Shown: positions 27,579 to 36,918 of the stretch, piece after piece | How positions within the stretch are numbered: the first letter of the stretch is position 1 | Layout of the letters: the number at the start of each line of letters is the position of its first letter | Assembly (NCBI RefSeq): GCF_026967935.1 | Contig: NZ_JAPVBL010000007.1 | Span: 124,001 to 188,000 of the forward strand | From: Modestobacter sp. VKM Ac-2982 | GTDB lineage: Bacteria; Actinomycetota; Actinomycetes; Mycobacteriales; Geodermatophilaceae | Direction: 5' to 3' | Length of the DNA: 64,000 nt | Notes under the pieces: model-generated | The model's input: only the letters and a program-made list of their open reading frames with translations | Database searches by the model: none | What the model was told of the DNA's origin: nothing | Program-made: the position numbers and the translations under genes

Positions 27579-28541
27579 TCAGGCGTGGCCCGTCGCGGTG
27601 GCGGCCTCCTCGATCACCTTCGCGACCGCGGCGGGGTGGCGGGTCATCGCGAGGTGTCCGGCCTTCACGGTGGTGAGCTCCGCGCCGGCGCGGGTCGCCA
27701 TGCGCTCCTGCAGCTCCAGCGGGATGGAGCCGTCCTCGGTCCCCGCGACGTACCACGAGGGGAGCGACGTCCACGCGGGCTCGTTGGCCGCCGCCTCGTT
27801 CACCGCACTGAACGTGATCGGTCGCTGCCGGGCGTAGAGGTCGGCCCGCTCCTTGCGCGGGAGCCCGTTGGCGAACGTGGCGTGGAAGGCGGCCTCCTTC
27901 AGGTACAGGTCCACGTCGCCCTCCGGCGCTCCGGGGTAGGGCACCATGTCGAACAGGGCCGACGGGTCGACGGGGCCCGCACTGGAGAGCAGGGCCAGCA
28001 GGCTCTCGCCCTTCTCCGGTACGAAGGCGTCGACGTAGACGAGGGCGCGCACGTCAGGGTCGCTGGTCGCGGCCTCGGTGATCACTGCGCCGCCGTAGGA
28101 GTGGCCGACGAGGACCACCGGGCCGCTCGTCCGGTGTTGCAGGAACGACGCCAGCGCTGCGCTGTCGCCGCTGAGTGACCGCAGCGGGTTGGCGAAGTCG
28201 AGGACGGTGTAGCCGCGCTTCTGCAGCCGCTGCTGGACGTCGCTGAAGGACCCCGCGTCCGTCCAGGCGCCATGGACGATGACGACCGTCGGCTTGTCGT
28301 GGCCGCCCCCAGCGCTGGCGGGGCCGGCGAGCCCCAGGATTGCCAGGAGTGAGGTGATGACGCCCGTCACCACTGCGGTGAGCCCGCGACGACGGCCACG
28401 AGTGGCGGTGCGCAGGAGGTCTCCCACCGTCAGGCGGTGGTGGCCTCGATCGGGGCGGGGACGTCGCCGCGGGGGCTCGGCGGCGTCGCTGGTGGTGGCG
28501 GTCCGTCCGTTGACGGCGGTGCTCTGCTCGGTGCCCGACAT
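27579..28541 (-). CDS. Alpha/beta hydrolase, exported
   Basis: 320 residues from ATG 28541 (GAGGAGACCGAC just upstream). A long Arg-rich N-region precedes a hydrophobic segment (about 54-77) ending GLAGPASAGGG, which reads as a signal sequence. The hydrolase domain has VVIVHGAWTDAGSF (oxyanion loop) and nucleophile elbow GHSYGG, with a late His in KAGHLAMTRHP. It belongs to the same EstC/salicylate-esterase-like group as the hydrolases at 36919 and 47302, all sharing NPLRSL. The substrate is probably an ester of unknown type. Confidence 0.88.
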   Translation of the reverse strand: MSGTEQSTAVNGRTATTSDAAEPPRRRPRPDRGHHRLTVGDLLRTATRGRRRGLTAVVTGVITSLLAILGLAGPASAGGGHDKPTVVIVHGAWTDAGSFSDVQQRLQKRGYTVLDFANPLRSLSGDSAALASFLQHRTSGPVVLVGHSYGGAVITEAATSDPDVRALVYVDAFVPEKGESLLALLSSAGPVDPSALFDMVPYPGAPEGDVDLYLKEAAFHATFANGLPRKERADLYARQRPITFSAVNEAAANEPAWTSLPSWYVAGTEDGSIPLELQERMATRAGAELTTVKAGHLAMTRHPAAVAKVIEEAATATGHA

Positions 28542-28705
28542 GTCGGTCTCCTCGTGGTGGCCCGCCTCGCCGGAGCGGATCAGCAGGCTCGGTGTGCCGG
28601 ATGGCACGGCCGACTCTGGGCGCTGTCTCCCGTCCGGCCCAGGGTGCAGTGCTCCTAGGGCAGCGCGCCCGGCCGCGCGTCCGCCGGGGCGCTGATCATG
28701 GAGCC

Positions 28706-29827
28706 ATGCCCTTCGCTGAGGAGCTCATCGGCCCCCAGGTCGCCACCATGCTGTTCCACTCGATCCATGCCGCGGCCCCCGGCAGATCGCTGCGCGTGCT
28801 CCCGCACGCCGCCGGCGCGCTCGACGGCTTGTCCCTGCGGGAACGGGCCGACCTGCTGCGCGACGCGCTCCTCGCCGACGTCCCCGGTGACCATCGCGCC
28901 CTCGCGGACGTCATCCGTGCGGCGCGGGATGCTTCTCCCGATTTCGGCGGATGGCTGATCTGGCCGGTCACGAGCGCGGTCGCCAGTCGCGCCGTGCAAC
29001 GGGGGAGTGACGAGGACTTCACGGACGCGATGGCGCTCCTCGCCGAGCTCACGGGCCGGCTGACCTCGGAGTTCGCGGTCCGCACGCTCCTCCGCCACGA
29101 CCTCGACCTGGCACTCGAGAGCGTCCCGAGGTGGACGGGCTCCCCGGACGACCACGTGCGGCGACTGGCCAGCGAGGGCACCCGCCCCTACCTGCCCTGG
29201 GCCACGCGTGTCCCGCAGCTCTTCGAGCGCCCCGGTGTCACCGTGCCGATCCTCGACGCGTTGTACCGGGACGGGAGCGAGTACGTGCGCCGATCCGTCG
29301 CCAACCACCTGAACGACCTCAGCCGCGACGAGCCGGGGCTGGTCGTCGACACGGCACGCCGGTGGCTCGGCGCCCCGGCGCCCACGACGCCCGCGCTCGT
29401 ACGACGGGGCCTGCGGACCCTCGTGAAACGCGGGCACCCCGGGGCGCTCGGACTCCTGGGCTTCGCGCCGGCTGCGGTGGCCGTCGACGGCCCGCACATC
29501 ATCGATGAGGGGGTCCCGTGGGGCGGCAGCGTCCGTTTCCGCGCCGCGCTCCGCAACGTCGGTGTCGCGAGCGCCCGGCTCGCCATCGACTACGTCGTCC
29601 ACCACCGCAAGGCAAATGGTGCGTCGAGCGAGAAGACGTTCAAGCTCGCCAGCCGGACCCTGGCCGCGGGGGAGGATCTGCAGATCGACAGGGCGCACTC
29701 CTTCCGGCAGATCACCACCCGCCGCTACCACCCGGGCGCCCATGCGATCGCGTTGCAGGTGAACGGGGTCCTGGCGGGGCCGGCGCCGTTCGAGCTGCTG
29801 GCGCCGACGGCGACGGATCCGCCCTGA
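28706..29827 (+). CDS. DNA alkylation repair protein-like (AlkD-type HEAT repeats)
   Basis: 373 residues. Alpha-helical repeats include DGLSLRERADLLRDALLADVP, EFAVRTLLRHDLDLALESVPRW and the diagnostic WATRVPQLFERPGVTVPILDALYRDGSEYVRRSVANHLNDLSRDEP. This matches AlkD/AlkC-like DNA glycosylase-family proteins. The last ~120 residues (VDGPHIIDEG onward) are beta-rich, as in family members annotated as DNA alkylation repair proteins. It should bind or excise alkylated bases. The gene stands alone, diverging from the exported hydrolase. Confidence 0.85.
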   Translation: MPFAEELIGPQVATMLFHSIHAAAPGRSLRVLPHAAGALDGLSLRERADLLRDALLADVPGDHRALADVIRAARDASPDFGGWLIWPVTSAVASRAVQRGSDEDFTDAMALLAELTGRLTSEFAVRTLLRHDLDLALESVPRWTGSPDDHVRRLASEGTRPYLPWATRVPQLFERPGVTVPILDALYRDGSEYVRRSVANHLNDLSRDEPGLVVDTARRWLGAPAPTTPALVRRGLRTLVKRGHPGALGLLGFAPAAVAVDGPHIIDEGVPWGGSVRFRAALRNVGVASARLAIDYVVHHRKANGASSEKTFKLASRTLAAGEDLQIDRAHSFRQITTRRYHPGAHAIALQVNGVLAGPAPFELLAPTATDPP

Positions 29828-29890
29828 CGTTCCCTGCCTGCTCGTCTGCACGAGCCCTCGCGGCACGGGAGCGGGAGTGGCCCGGTCAGA

Positions 29891-30049
29891 TCAGTCGGAC
29901 GACAGCCACTGGTGGGTGTCGGCGAAGTTGACTCCGCAGCTGGAGGAGATGTCGAAGAGCTGCTCGCCGTCCCCGGGGACCGGGTCGGGCAGGTCGACGA
30001 TGTCCATGACCTCGGGGCCGCCGAAGCGGGTGATCTGCACAGCACGCAT
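29891..30049 (-). repeat. Dispersed QOR-5' repeat, copy F
   Basis: ATG 30049 to TGA 29891, 52 codons: MRAVQITRFGGPEVMDIV through GVNFADTH, then tail QWLSSD and stop, with one extra Ser codon. A -10 box TAGCGT (minus, 30057-30062) is 7 bases before ATG. Homology to copy G continues about 85 bases upstream of the ATG (to about 30135), further than between other copies. It lies about 60 bases after the AlkD-like gene stop. Confidence 0.93.
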
Positions 30050-30135
30050 GCAGGGGACGCTAGGTGACAGCGACGGCGCAGCGGTACGCGGCCCGACCCG
30101 CATTCTCCTGCAGAGGCTCAGGTCGCCCTGGGGCG

Positions 30136-30418
30136 TCACGCCCGGCACGGCGCCTGGTTCGGCGCCGTGTCCGGCGTTGCCGGTGGACCTGAGCTGCGCG
30201 TACGGCGGTGGCCAGCCTCGACCGATGCCTGCGGGCTGTCGATGCCCATTCGCGCTCGAAGCGGGGCGGGATGACGAGGTCGTCGCGAGGAAGGTCCTCG
30301 ATCGACTCGCGCGGGAGCTGGGTCGCAGCACCGGGGCCGCGGTACCCGAGAGTCGCTGAGCTGGCGCGCCACGACGGGTGCGGGGCTGCCCGGACCGGTC
30401 GCTACAGCTAGCAGACGG
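30136..30418. other. Intergenic stretch between repeat F and the broken XRE gene
   Basis: No gene or clear structure recognised in about 280 bases. Confidence 0.4.
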
Positions 30419-31306
30419 TCAGCGGGGAGTCTGTTGAGGGGTACCGGTGCCGGGGATCGAGAGCTGAGTGAGACGGTGCGCGTCCCGCGTCCCGGGTGCC
30501 GGTGAATAGACCACCAGTCGCACGTCGGAGCCAGGCGCCTGGAGGACGTCGCCGTCCAGGACGAGCAGTCCGACGTCGGGGTGCTGCACGTGCTTGCGCA
30601 TGCCCCGGAAGCGGGCGGGACGTGCGGCATCCCAGCGCTCGACGAACTCGGGACTGGTCTGGCGCAGAGCGGCGACGAGGTCCACCAGCTCTGGGTCCCG
30701 GGGATGCTCGACCAGGGCCACCCGCAGGTCGCCCACGATGGCGTCGCGGTAGTTCTCGTCCTCGCTGGGATCGATCCACACGCCTGGGTTCGGCTGGGTC
30801 ATCTCGAACCAGACGACGTTGCGCTCACGGGCCCCGACGGGCGCAGGATCACCGAGCAACGCCGACCAGGCGGCGTTCCACCGGAGCAGCCACCAGTCGG
30901 CCGAGTACACGGCGACCGGCCACTGCTGCAGGCGAGCGACCATGCGCTCGACGCCTTCGGGGACGACTCGGACCACGGGCCCGACGACGGGGGCCAGGCC
31001 AGCGGCGCGGTGCAGGAGCGCGGACTCCTCCGCGTCGAGGCGCAGCGCGCGGGACAGTGCCGCGACCACGGACGCCGACGGTCGGGACGCCCGTCCCTGT
31101 TCCAGCTGCACCACGTAGTCCACGGAGACGCCTGCGAGCAGGGCCGAGTTCCTCGCGGCGGAGACCCGGGGCGCGGCGCGCGGCGACCGCATCGTCGGGA
31201 GCGAACGTGCAGCGGTCCCGGAACCGGCGCAACAGGGTCCCGAGACCTGGTCGACGATGTCCATGACCTCAAGGCCGGCGAAGCGGGTGATCTGAACAGC
31301 GCGCAT
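30419..31306 (-). pseudogene. XRE-family regulator broken by a frameshift, 5' end replaced by QOR-5' repeat (copy G)
   Basis: An open frame runs from ATG 31306 to 30419. Its first 19 codons are quinone oxidoreductase (MRAVQITRFAGLEVMDIVD; repeat copy G, 31249-31306). It then enters the XRE gene in the wrong frame. The correct N-terminal XRE reading, LGTLLRRFRDRC to APGLRREEL, lies one frame away up to about 31151, where a single-base loss returns the frame to ALLAGVSVDYVVQLEQGR. The C-terminal MmyB-like ligand domain (VYSADWWLLRWN, PDVGLLVLDGDVL) is intact. The first DNA-binding helices are garbled, so the fused product is unlikely to bind DNA. Confidence 0.85.
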
Positions 31307-31390
31307 GCAGGGCGCGCTAGGTGACGACGTCGACGCAGTGGTAGGGGGCCGACTGCACTCTTGTGCGAGACCCCAGGTCGCCCTGGGGAG
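31249..31390 (-). repeat. Dispersed QOR-5' repeat, copy G with extended upstream homology
   Basis: Codons 1-19 of the quinone oxidoreductase (31249-31306), a mutated -10 box TAGCGC (minus, 31314-31319) and about 70 further bases match copy F, including CGCTAGGTGAC near 31314-31324 and CAGGTCGCCCTGGGG near 31374-31388. The left junction is at GTCGACC, where the XRE gene begins. Copies F and G are direct repeats flanking the XRE pseudogene. Confidence 0.85.
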
Positions 31391-31629
31391 TCGGTCACCT
31401 GGCCGGGTTGTCGGTCGCCTCAGGGGGGTCGAGCACTGTCGCTCAGCGGAGGGGTGGGTCTCCTGCCGGTACGCCACCGTCTCGGTGTTCGCGGACTCCA
31501 GCGAGAAGCGCGGGCTTCTCTGGACTCGAGCTGCTGGCATACGGTCGTGGTCGGAGGAGGGCCGAGGGTCGAGTCCGTGACAGGCAGACCCTGTCGCTGC
31601 CGTCTCATGCCCCTGTGAGGAGTGCCCTG
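31391..31629. other. Intergenic stretch before the SRPBCC gene
   Basis: About 240 bases with no recognised gene. A GAGGAG ribosome-binding site (31616-31621) for the next gene is at its right end. Confidence 0.4.
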
Positions 31630-32067
31630 GTGCTTTCCTATGACGCGGGAGCGGTGTCGGCGGCTCCGCGCCCTGATGTGTGGACGCTGTTGCTCGACTC
31701 GGCCAGCTGGCCCACATGGTCGACCGTCGATGAGCTGGTCCTCGACGAGTCCGAGGGGCTGGCACCCGATGGCCGTGACGGCGTCGGCGCCACTCGAGCA
31801 TTCCGCACCGGCAAGGTGGTCACGATCGAGCGCATCACCGCTCTCGACCCTCCCCGGCTCTTCGCCTACGAGGGAGTGCGCAGTGCTCTCATCTCCGATT
31901 ACGCCGCGGTGATCGAACTGGACGAGACGTCCTCTGGGGGAACGGCCATCCGGTGGTCGGGCAGCTACAACGCTCGCTTGGGTACCCGGTGGTTCATGCG
32001 TCGCGTCATGCGCGGGGTGATGCAGAGAATGGCGGACGGTCTGGCGTCATACGCGTCGGTGCCGTGA
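31630..32067 (+). CDS. SRPBCC-family (START-like) protein
   Basis: 145 residues from the GTG at 31630, chosen because GAGGAG lies 8 bases upstream (an in-frame GTG at 31615 is the alternative). The pattern APRPDVWTLLLDSASWPTWST, then VGATRAFRTGKVVTIERITALDPPRLFAYE and GTAIRWSGSYN, is that of polyketide-cyclase/SRPBCC proteins, which bind hydrophobic ligands in a helix-grip cavity. The ligand is unknown. Confidence 0.85.
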   Translation: MLSYDAGAVSAAPRPDVWTLLLDSASWPTWSTVDELVLDESEGLAPDGRDGVGATRAFRTGKVVTIERITALDPPRLFAYEGVRSALISDYAAVIELDETSSGGTAIRWSGSYNARLGTRWFMRRVMRGVMQRMADGLASYASVP

Positions 32068-32358
32068 ACCGCGGTGGGAACCGGGGTCGGTCGAGCCCAT
32101 GCTTCCGTCGCTCGCTCAGTTGGCCGCGTGCCAGGAGCCGACACGACCAGCCCATCGGCCCCCAGCGCCGTGAACCTGGTCCACCTCTCGATGTCGCCGT
32201 CCATCTCAGGCTGCGCGATGGCGCTGTCGATCTCCCATGCCGCCGTCCTCAGGCTGCCCCGTACCCCGGCAGCGCGGTGAGGGAGCGGTCCTCGAGGTGC
32301 GGACCGCCGACCGGAGCGTCACGCTCAGCGGCTGCGAGTGGTGCATCGGGTGGCGTGG
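32068..32358. other. Intergenic stretch before the SDR remnant
   Basis: About 290 bases with no recognisable gene or structure. Confidence 0.4.
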
Positions 32359-32640
32359 TCAGCCAACGGTCTGGCCGCCGTCGACGACGAGTGTGGCCGA
32401 CCGTGAAGGCGGACTGGTTCGAGGCCAGCCACAACACCGCCGACGCGATCTCCTCGGGCCGGCCCCTCCGCCCGACCGGCCCCTGACCGACCACCCGCTA
32501 GCGGCCCTCGGACGTCCCGCCGGTGACCCGGTCCGTCATCGGGGTCTCGATGACCCCGGGAGCCACGACGTTGACCCGGATCCCGTCGCCGACGTACTCC
32601 AGGGCGGCCGACTTGCTCAGCCCTGGTCGCCACGAGGGCC
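32359..32640 (-). pseudogene. SDR C-terminal remnant with internal stop and frameshift
   Basis: The minus strand reads SAALEYVGDGIRVNVVAPGVIETPMTDRV, then hits TAG after GGTSEGR. It continues as GRRGRPEEIASAVLWLASNQSAFTVGHT and needs one more base shift to end LVVDGGQTVG and stop at 32359. These are the last ~90 residues of a classical SDR. The N-terminal cofactor domain is absent. It lies head to tail with the MerR gene on its right. Confidence 0.82.
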
Positions 32641-32655
32641 GGAGGGGCTGACCGC

Positions 32656-33453
32656 TCATCGGGGGGTCATGCGGAAGACGGGCCAGCCGATCTCGGTGCG
32701 CCAGGCAGCCGGGTCGGCGGTGTCTCGTGGGCCGACGAGGTACGTCTCCCGTACCGGCCCGGCAACGGCCAGCGCGTTGCTCACCACCCAGGTGCCGAGC
32801 TCGCCGTAGGTGACGTCGATGTCATCGTGCTCGCCGACGTGGGTGGTGACGGCGAGCTCGACGGCCGGCAGGGCGGCCGCGTGCACCCGGCCGCTGCGCG
32901 GCGGTTCCGCCGTCGGCCGGTACACGAGGAGGTGCCCGCGGCCGTCCTCGAACAGCGCGTTGTCGTAGAGCCCGCCCGGAGCCCCGGTCGGCTGGCGGAC
33001 CACGGCGTCCAGCTCGGCCATGGCGCCGGCGTACCAGCCGAGCACCTCCTCGTGCGCCACGTCGTCCTCGACTGCGGCCACCGTCGTCGCCGGGACCGCG
33101 CGGAGCTCGACGTCCAACGGGGCCGGCTCCGGCTGGAGCAGCCGGCGCAGCGACGCCACCGCGGCGCGGGTCCGGTCCAGCTCCGACTCGAGCCGGTGCA
33201 GGTGGTGGGCGACGAGGGCGGCCCGGGTGCTCGGGTCGGGGGAGCGCAGGATGCGCTGGACGTCGGACAGCGGGACGTCGAGCTCCCGCAGGCGGTGGAT
33301 GACCTGGGCGATCGGGATCTGATCCGCGCTGTAGTAGCGGTACCCGGTCGTGGCGTCCACTGCCGCAGGCTCGAGCAGGCCGGCGTCGTGGTAGCGGCGC
33401 AGCGTGCGCACGCTGAGGTGGGTCAGCCGGGAGAACTCGCCGATCGCCAGCAT
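32656..33453 (-). CDS. MerR-family regulator with GyrI-like effector domain
   Basis: 265 residues from ATG 33453. The winged HTH (1-70) reads MLAIGEFSRLTHLSVRTLRRYHDAGLLEP and TTGYRYYSADQI, followed by a coiled-coil dimerisation helix (about 75-115) and a GyrI-like drug-binding domain (about 125-265). This is the BmrR/TipA-like architecture that activates genes upon binding lipophilic ligands. It diverges from the SnoaL-like gene at 33532, whose promoter carries a textbook MerR operator. Confidence 0.92.
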   Translation of the reverse strand: MLAIGEFSRLTHLSVRTLRRYHDAGLLEPAAVDATTGYRYYSADQIPIAQVIHRLRELDVPLSDVQRILRSPDPSTRAALVAHHLHRLESELDRTRAAVASLRRLLQPEPAPLDVELRAVPATTVAAVEDDVAHEEVLGWYAGAMAELDAVVRQPTGAPGGLYDNALFEDGRGHLLVYRPTAEPPRSGRVHAAALPAVELAVTTHVGEHDDIDVTYGELGTWVVSNALAVAGPVRETYLVGPRDTADPAAWRTEIGWPVFRMTPR

Positions 33454-33494
33454 GCCTGCACTGTGCACCCTCGCCCTGGGGGAGAGTCCAGCGC

Positions 33495-33525
33495 TTGACC
33501 CTCCCGGTCCGGGAGCCCGCACCGT
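33495..33525 (+). promoter_or_regulatory. MerR-type promoter/operator with long spacer
   Basis: -35 TTGACC (33495-33500) and a weak -10 CACCGT (33520-33525) are separated by 19 bases. The spacer contains the perfect palindrome CTCCCGG-T-CCGGGAG (33501-33515). A 19-bp spacer with a dyad is the hallmark of MerR-activated promoters. The -10 ends 6 bases before the ATG at 33532, so the transcript is probably leaderless. Confidence 0.75.
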
Positions 33526-33531
33526 CGGGTC

Positions 33532-33885
33532 ATGACCACACCGAACGACATCCAGCCCGACCAGCTCCCCGCGACGATCCGCGGCTACCTCGCCGCGCAC
33601 GACGCCGGCGACGCGAACACCGCGCTGCACGCCTTCACACCCACCGCCGTGGTGGTCGACGACGGCGTCACCTACCGCGGGACCGAGGAGGTCCGGCGCT
33701 TCCTGGCCAAGGCCGGAGCCGAGTTCACCTACACCAGCACCCTCGTCGCCGCGGAGCGCTCCGACGACGCGCACTGGATCGCCACCAAGCACCTGGAGGG
33801 CGACTTCCCCGGTGGCGTCGTCGACCTGCGTTACCGCTTCGCGATGGACGGCGACTCCATCGCGGAGCTCGTCATCGCACCGTGA
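33532..33885 (+). CDS. SnoaL-like / NTF2-fold protein under MerR control
   Basis: 117 residues: ATIRGYLAAHDAGDANTALHAFTPTAVVVDDGVTYRGTEEVRRFL followed by TYTSTLVAAE and DLRYRFAMDG. This is a typical NTF2-like/SnoaL-like small protein. It is the only gene downstream of the MerR-type promoter and so is the most likely member of that regulon. It may sequester or modify the regulator's ligand; the ligand is unknown. Confidence 0.88.
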   Translation: MTTPNDIQPDQLPATIRGYLAAHDAGDANTALHAFTPTAVVVDDGVTYRGTEEVRRFLAKAGAEFTYTSTLVAAERSDDAHWIATKHLEGDFPGGVVDLRYRFAMDGDSIAELVIAP

Positions 33886-34074
33886 CGACCGTGCACTCAT
33901 CGCCGACGTGGGCTGAGACGGACCCCGCCTCGAGTGCCGGATACAGGAGGTCGGCCTGCCGTGTCCGAGCCAGAGGCCTCGCACCGGACTTTTGCCGGAT
34001 CCCCCCGCCGCACTAGTTTGCCGTCGTCGCGGGGCGGCGCGGATCGCGCGGCAGTCGAACGGTGGTGAGCGTTG

Positions 34075-36785
34075 ATGGGCCTGAACATGACGACAGACGG
34101 CCTGGTGGGCCGGGATGCGGAGATCGACGCGCTCGATCGACTGCTCCTCGATGTGCGGCACCGCGGCGCCGCCGTCCTCGTCCGCGGCGAGGCCGGGATC
34201 GGCAAGTCCGCCTTGTTGCACCACGTGTGCGACGCCGCGGCCGGACGCGGGCTGCAGGTGCTGGCAACGGCGGGCGTGGAGTCCGAGATGACCCTGCCGT
34301 TCGCCGGCCTCCACCAGCTGGTCCGGCCGCTGCTCGGCCGCCTCCCCGCGCTGCCCGCCCCGCAGCGGCGCGCGCTGAAGGTTGCGTTCGGGATGACCGA
34401 CGACGCTGCACCGGAGCTCTTCCTGATCGGTCTGGCGGCCCTGACGTTGATCAGCGACAGCGCCGCGGACCAGCCCCTCGTGCTGGTGATCGACGACGCG
34501 CACTGGCTCGACCGGCCCGGCGCCGAGGTCCTCGGCTTCGTCGCGCGGCGGCTGGAGTCCGAGGCGGTGGTGATGGTGGCGGCCCAGCGCGACGGCTTCC
34601 CCCCTGTCCTCGCCGGCCCGGCGCTGGACGACCACCACCTGGAGCGCCTGGACCGTCGCTCCGCCGAGGACGTGCTGGCGCGCCGGGCGCCGCAGCTCGA
34701 GCCGGCCGACCGCCGGCGCCTGCTGGCCGAGGCGGCGGGGAACCCGCTCGCGCTGGTGGAGCTGCCCCTGGAGCGTGCGCGGGACGACTGGGCACCCCTG
34801 ACACTGACCGCGCGGCTGGAGCAGGCGTTCGCAGCTCGGCTCCCTGGGCTGCCCGACGTGACCCAGGACCTGCTGCTCGTCGCAGCGCTGGAGGACGAGG
34901 GCGACGTGGGGGAGGCCTTGGTCGCGGCGTCCGCACTCCGCGGCGCCGAGGTCACCGCGGACGCGCTGACCTCGGCCGTCGAGGTCGGGCTGGTCGCCGT
35001 CGACGGCGGGGAGTTGACCTTCCGTCATCCGCTGGTCCGCCACGCGATTCGCCAGCGGGCCACCCTGGCCGAGCGGCAGCGCGCGCACATCGCGCTGGCC
35101 GGGACGCTGCGTGGCACCGACCGGCGGATCTGGCACCGGGCGGTGGCCGCTGATGCGCCGGACGACGCGGTCGCCGCCGAACTGGAGGACGCCGCGACCC
35201 GCGCTCAGCGCCGAGGTGGCGTGGCAGCGGCACAGGCGGCGCTCGAGCGCGCCGCCCGACTGACCGCTGACCCGGCGGAACGGATGCGGCGCTACCTGCG
35301 GGCGGCCGAGTTGGCCTTTGAGTGGGGGCGCCCAGACGTCGTCGACCGCCTCCTGCGCGAGACCGCGGCCCTCGACGTCCCGGCTCGGGAGCGGGCCCGC
35401 ATGACGGTGATCCGGGAGGGGTTCGAGGAGGGCATTCACGACGTCCGCGCAGGCACCCGGATGCTGACCGAGGTCGCCGCCGCGGCCGCCGCCGACGGCC
35501 GGGCGGACCAGGCGCTCAGGTTCCTCCAGGCCGCGGCGCTGCGGTGCTGGTGGGCCGACCCCGGCGCGGAGGCGCGCGCCCGCCTTCTCGAGGTCGTCGA
35601 GCAGGCACTCGATCCGGACGACGTGCTCGAGTGGAGGTGCTCTGCTACGTGGCGCCGTTCGACCGCGGGGCGGTGCCCCTCGAGCGGTTGCGCGCCCTGT
35701 CCGACGGTCCGCTCGACCCGGCGCGGGCCCAGGCCGCTGGCTTCGCGGCGAGCGTCGTGGGTGACTTCCCGCTGGCCGTGGAGTTCCTGACGTCGGCGCT
35801 GGCGGGCCTCCGGGCCGACGGCCGGCTCGGGCTCCTGGGCCGGGGCCTGACGGTGCAAGCATGGAGCGCGCTCAATGCCGGGCGGTTCGACCTGGCCGCC
35901 ACGGCTGCCGACGAGGCCGCCCGGCTCGCGGCCGACTCCGCGCAGCCGCTGATGAGGGCGGTCGCCCTGGTGGTCCAGTCGGTCGTCTCCGCAGTCCGCG
36001 GCGCCGAGGACGTGGAGGAGCGCCTCGCCGAGGCGGCCCGGCTGGGGATGCAGGTGGACTCGAACGCCGTCCTGGCGGTTGTGCAGTTCGCTCGCGGCGT
36101 GGTCGCGCTCAACTCGGGGCGGCACGAGACGGCCTGGGACCAGCTCGTCCGCCTCTCCGACCCCGCCGACCCTGCCCACCACCCCGTGGTGCGCAGCTTC
36201 GCCGTCGCCGACCTGGTGGAGGCCGCCGTCCACAGCGGGCACCGGGCCGAGGTCGAGCCGATCCTGGCCGACCTCGAGGCGATCGCGGCGCGGACCCCGT
36301 CGCCGGTGCTGCACATCGGGCTGCGGTACGGCCGAGCGCTCCTGGCTCCCGAGGACGAGGCCGAAGAGCTCTTCGCGGTCGCCCTTGCGGCCGGCCTGGG
36401 CTCCTGGCCCTTCGCCCGTGCCCGCCTGCAGCTGGCCCACGGGGCCTGGCTGCGGCGGTGCCGGCGGGCGGCGGAGTCCCGTGCCCCGCTGCGGGCTGCG
36501 CGGGACACCTTCGACGCCCTGGGAGCCGCTGCCTGGGGCGACCGGGCGCGGCAGGAGCTGCGGGCCTCGGGGGAGCAGAGCAGGCCGCGCACCCCGGAGG
36601 CACGCGAGCAGCTGAGCCCGCAGGAACTGCTGATCGCGCAGCTGGCCGCCGACGGCCTGACCAACCGGGAGATCGGCGCGCGGCTGTACCTCTCGCACCG
36701 GACGGTCGGCACGCACCTGCACCGCATCTTCCCGAAGCTGGGGATCACCTCTCGGGTGGCCCTGCGTGCCGCGATCGGCCCGTGA
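34075..36785 (+). pseudogene. LuxR-family large ATP-binding regulator (LAL-type) interrupted by a frameshift
   Basis: The first part (34075 to about 35635) has an AAA/STAND ATPase: LVGRDAEIDAL, Walker A GEAGIGKSALL, Walker B LVLVIDDAHW, and a helical repeat region. At about 35628-35640 the frame must shift to continue as VEVLCYVAPFDRGAVPLERL. The second frame then runs through the TPR-like region to the LuxR HTH LSPQELLIAQLAADGLTNREIGARLYLSHRTVGTHLHRI and the stop at 36785. The full protein would be about 900 residues. Left as is, the ATPase (frame open to 35790) and the HTH would be separate, so the regulator is inactive unless the shift is an assembly error. Confidence 0.85.
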
Positions 36786-36918
36786 CCGGCCGATCCACCG
36801 TCGTCGCGACGGTCATCTGACGTACGCGAGACGGGGGCACCGCTTCCTACGGTCGGTCCATCAGCGCTGACGCGACCGATCCGGTCGTCCCGGTCGCTGC
36901 AGATCGAGAGGAACGGCT

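Noticed and set aside
32656-35862. A 1068-residue minus-strand frame extending the MerR gene
   Set aside because: Only the last 265 residues have family motifs. The rest is antisense to the LuxR regulator and rich in Arg, Gly and Pro, an effect of high GC.
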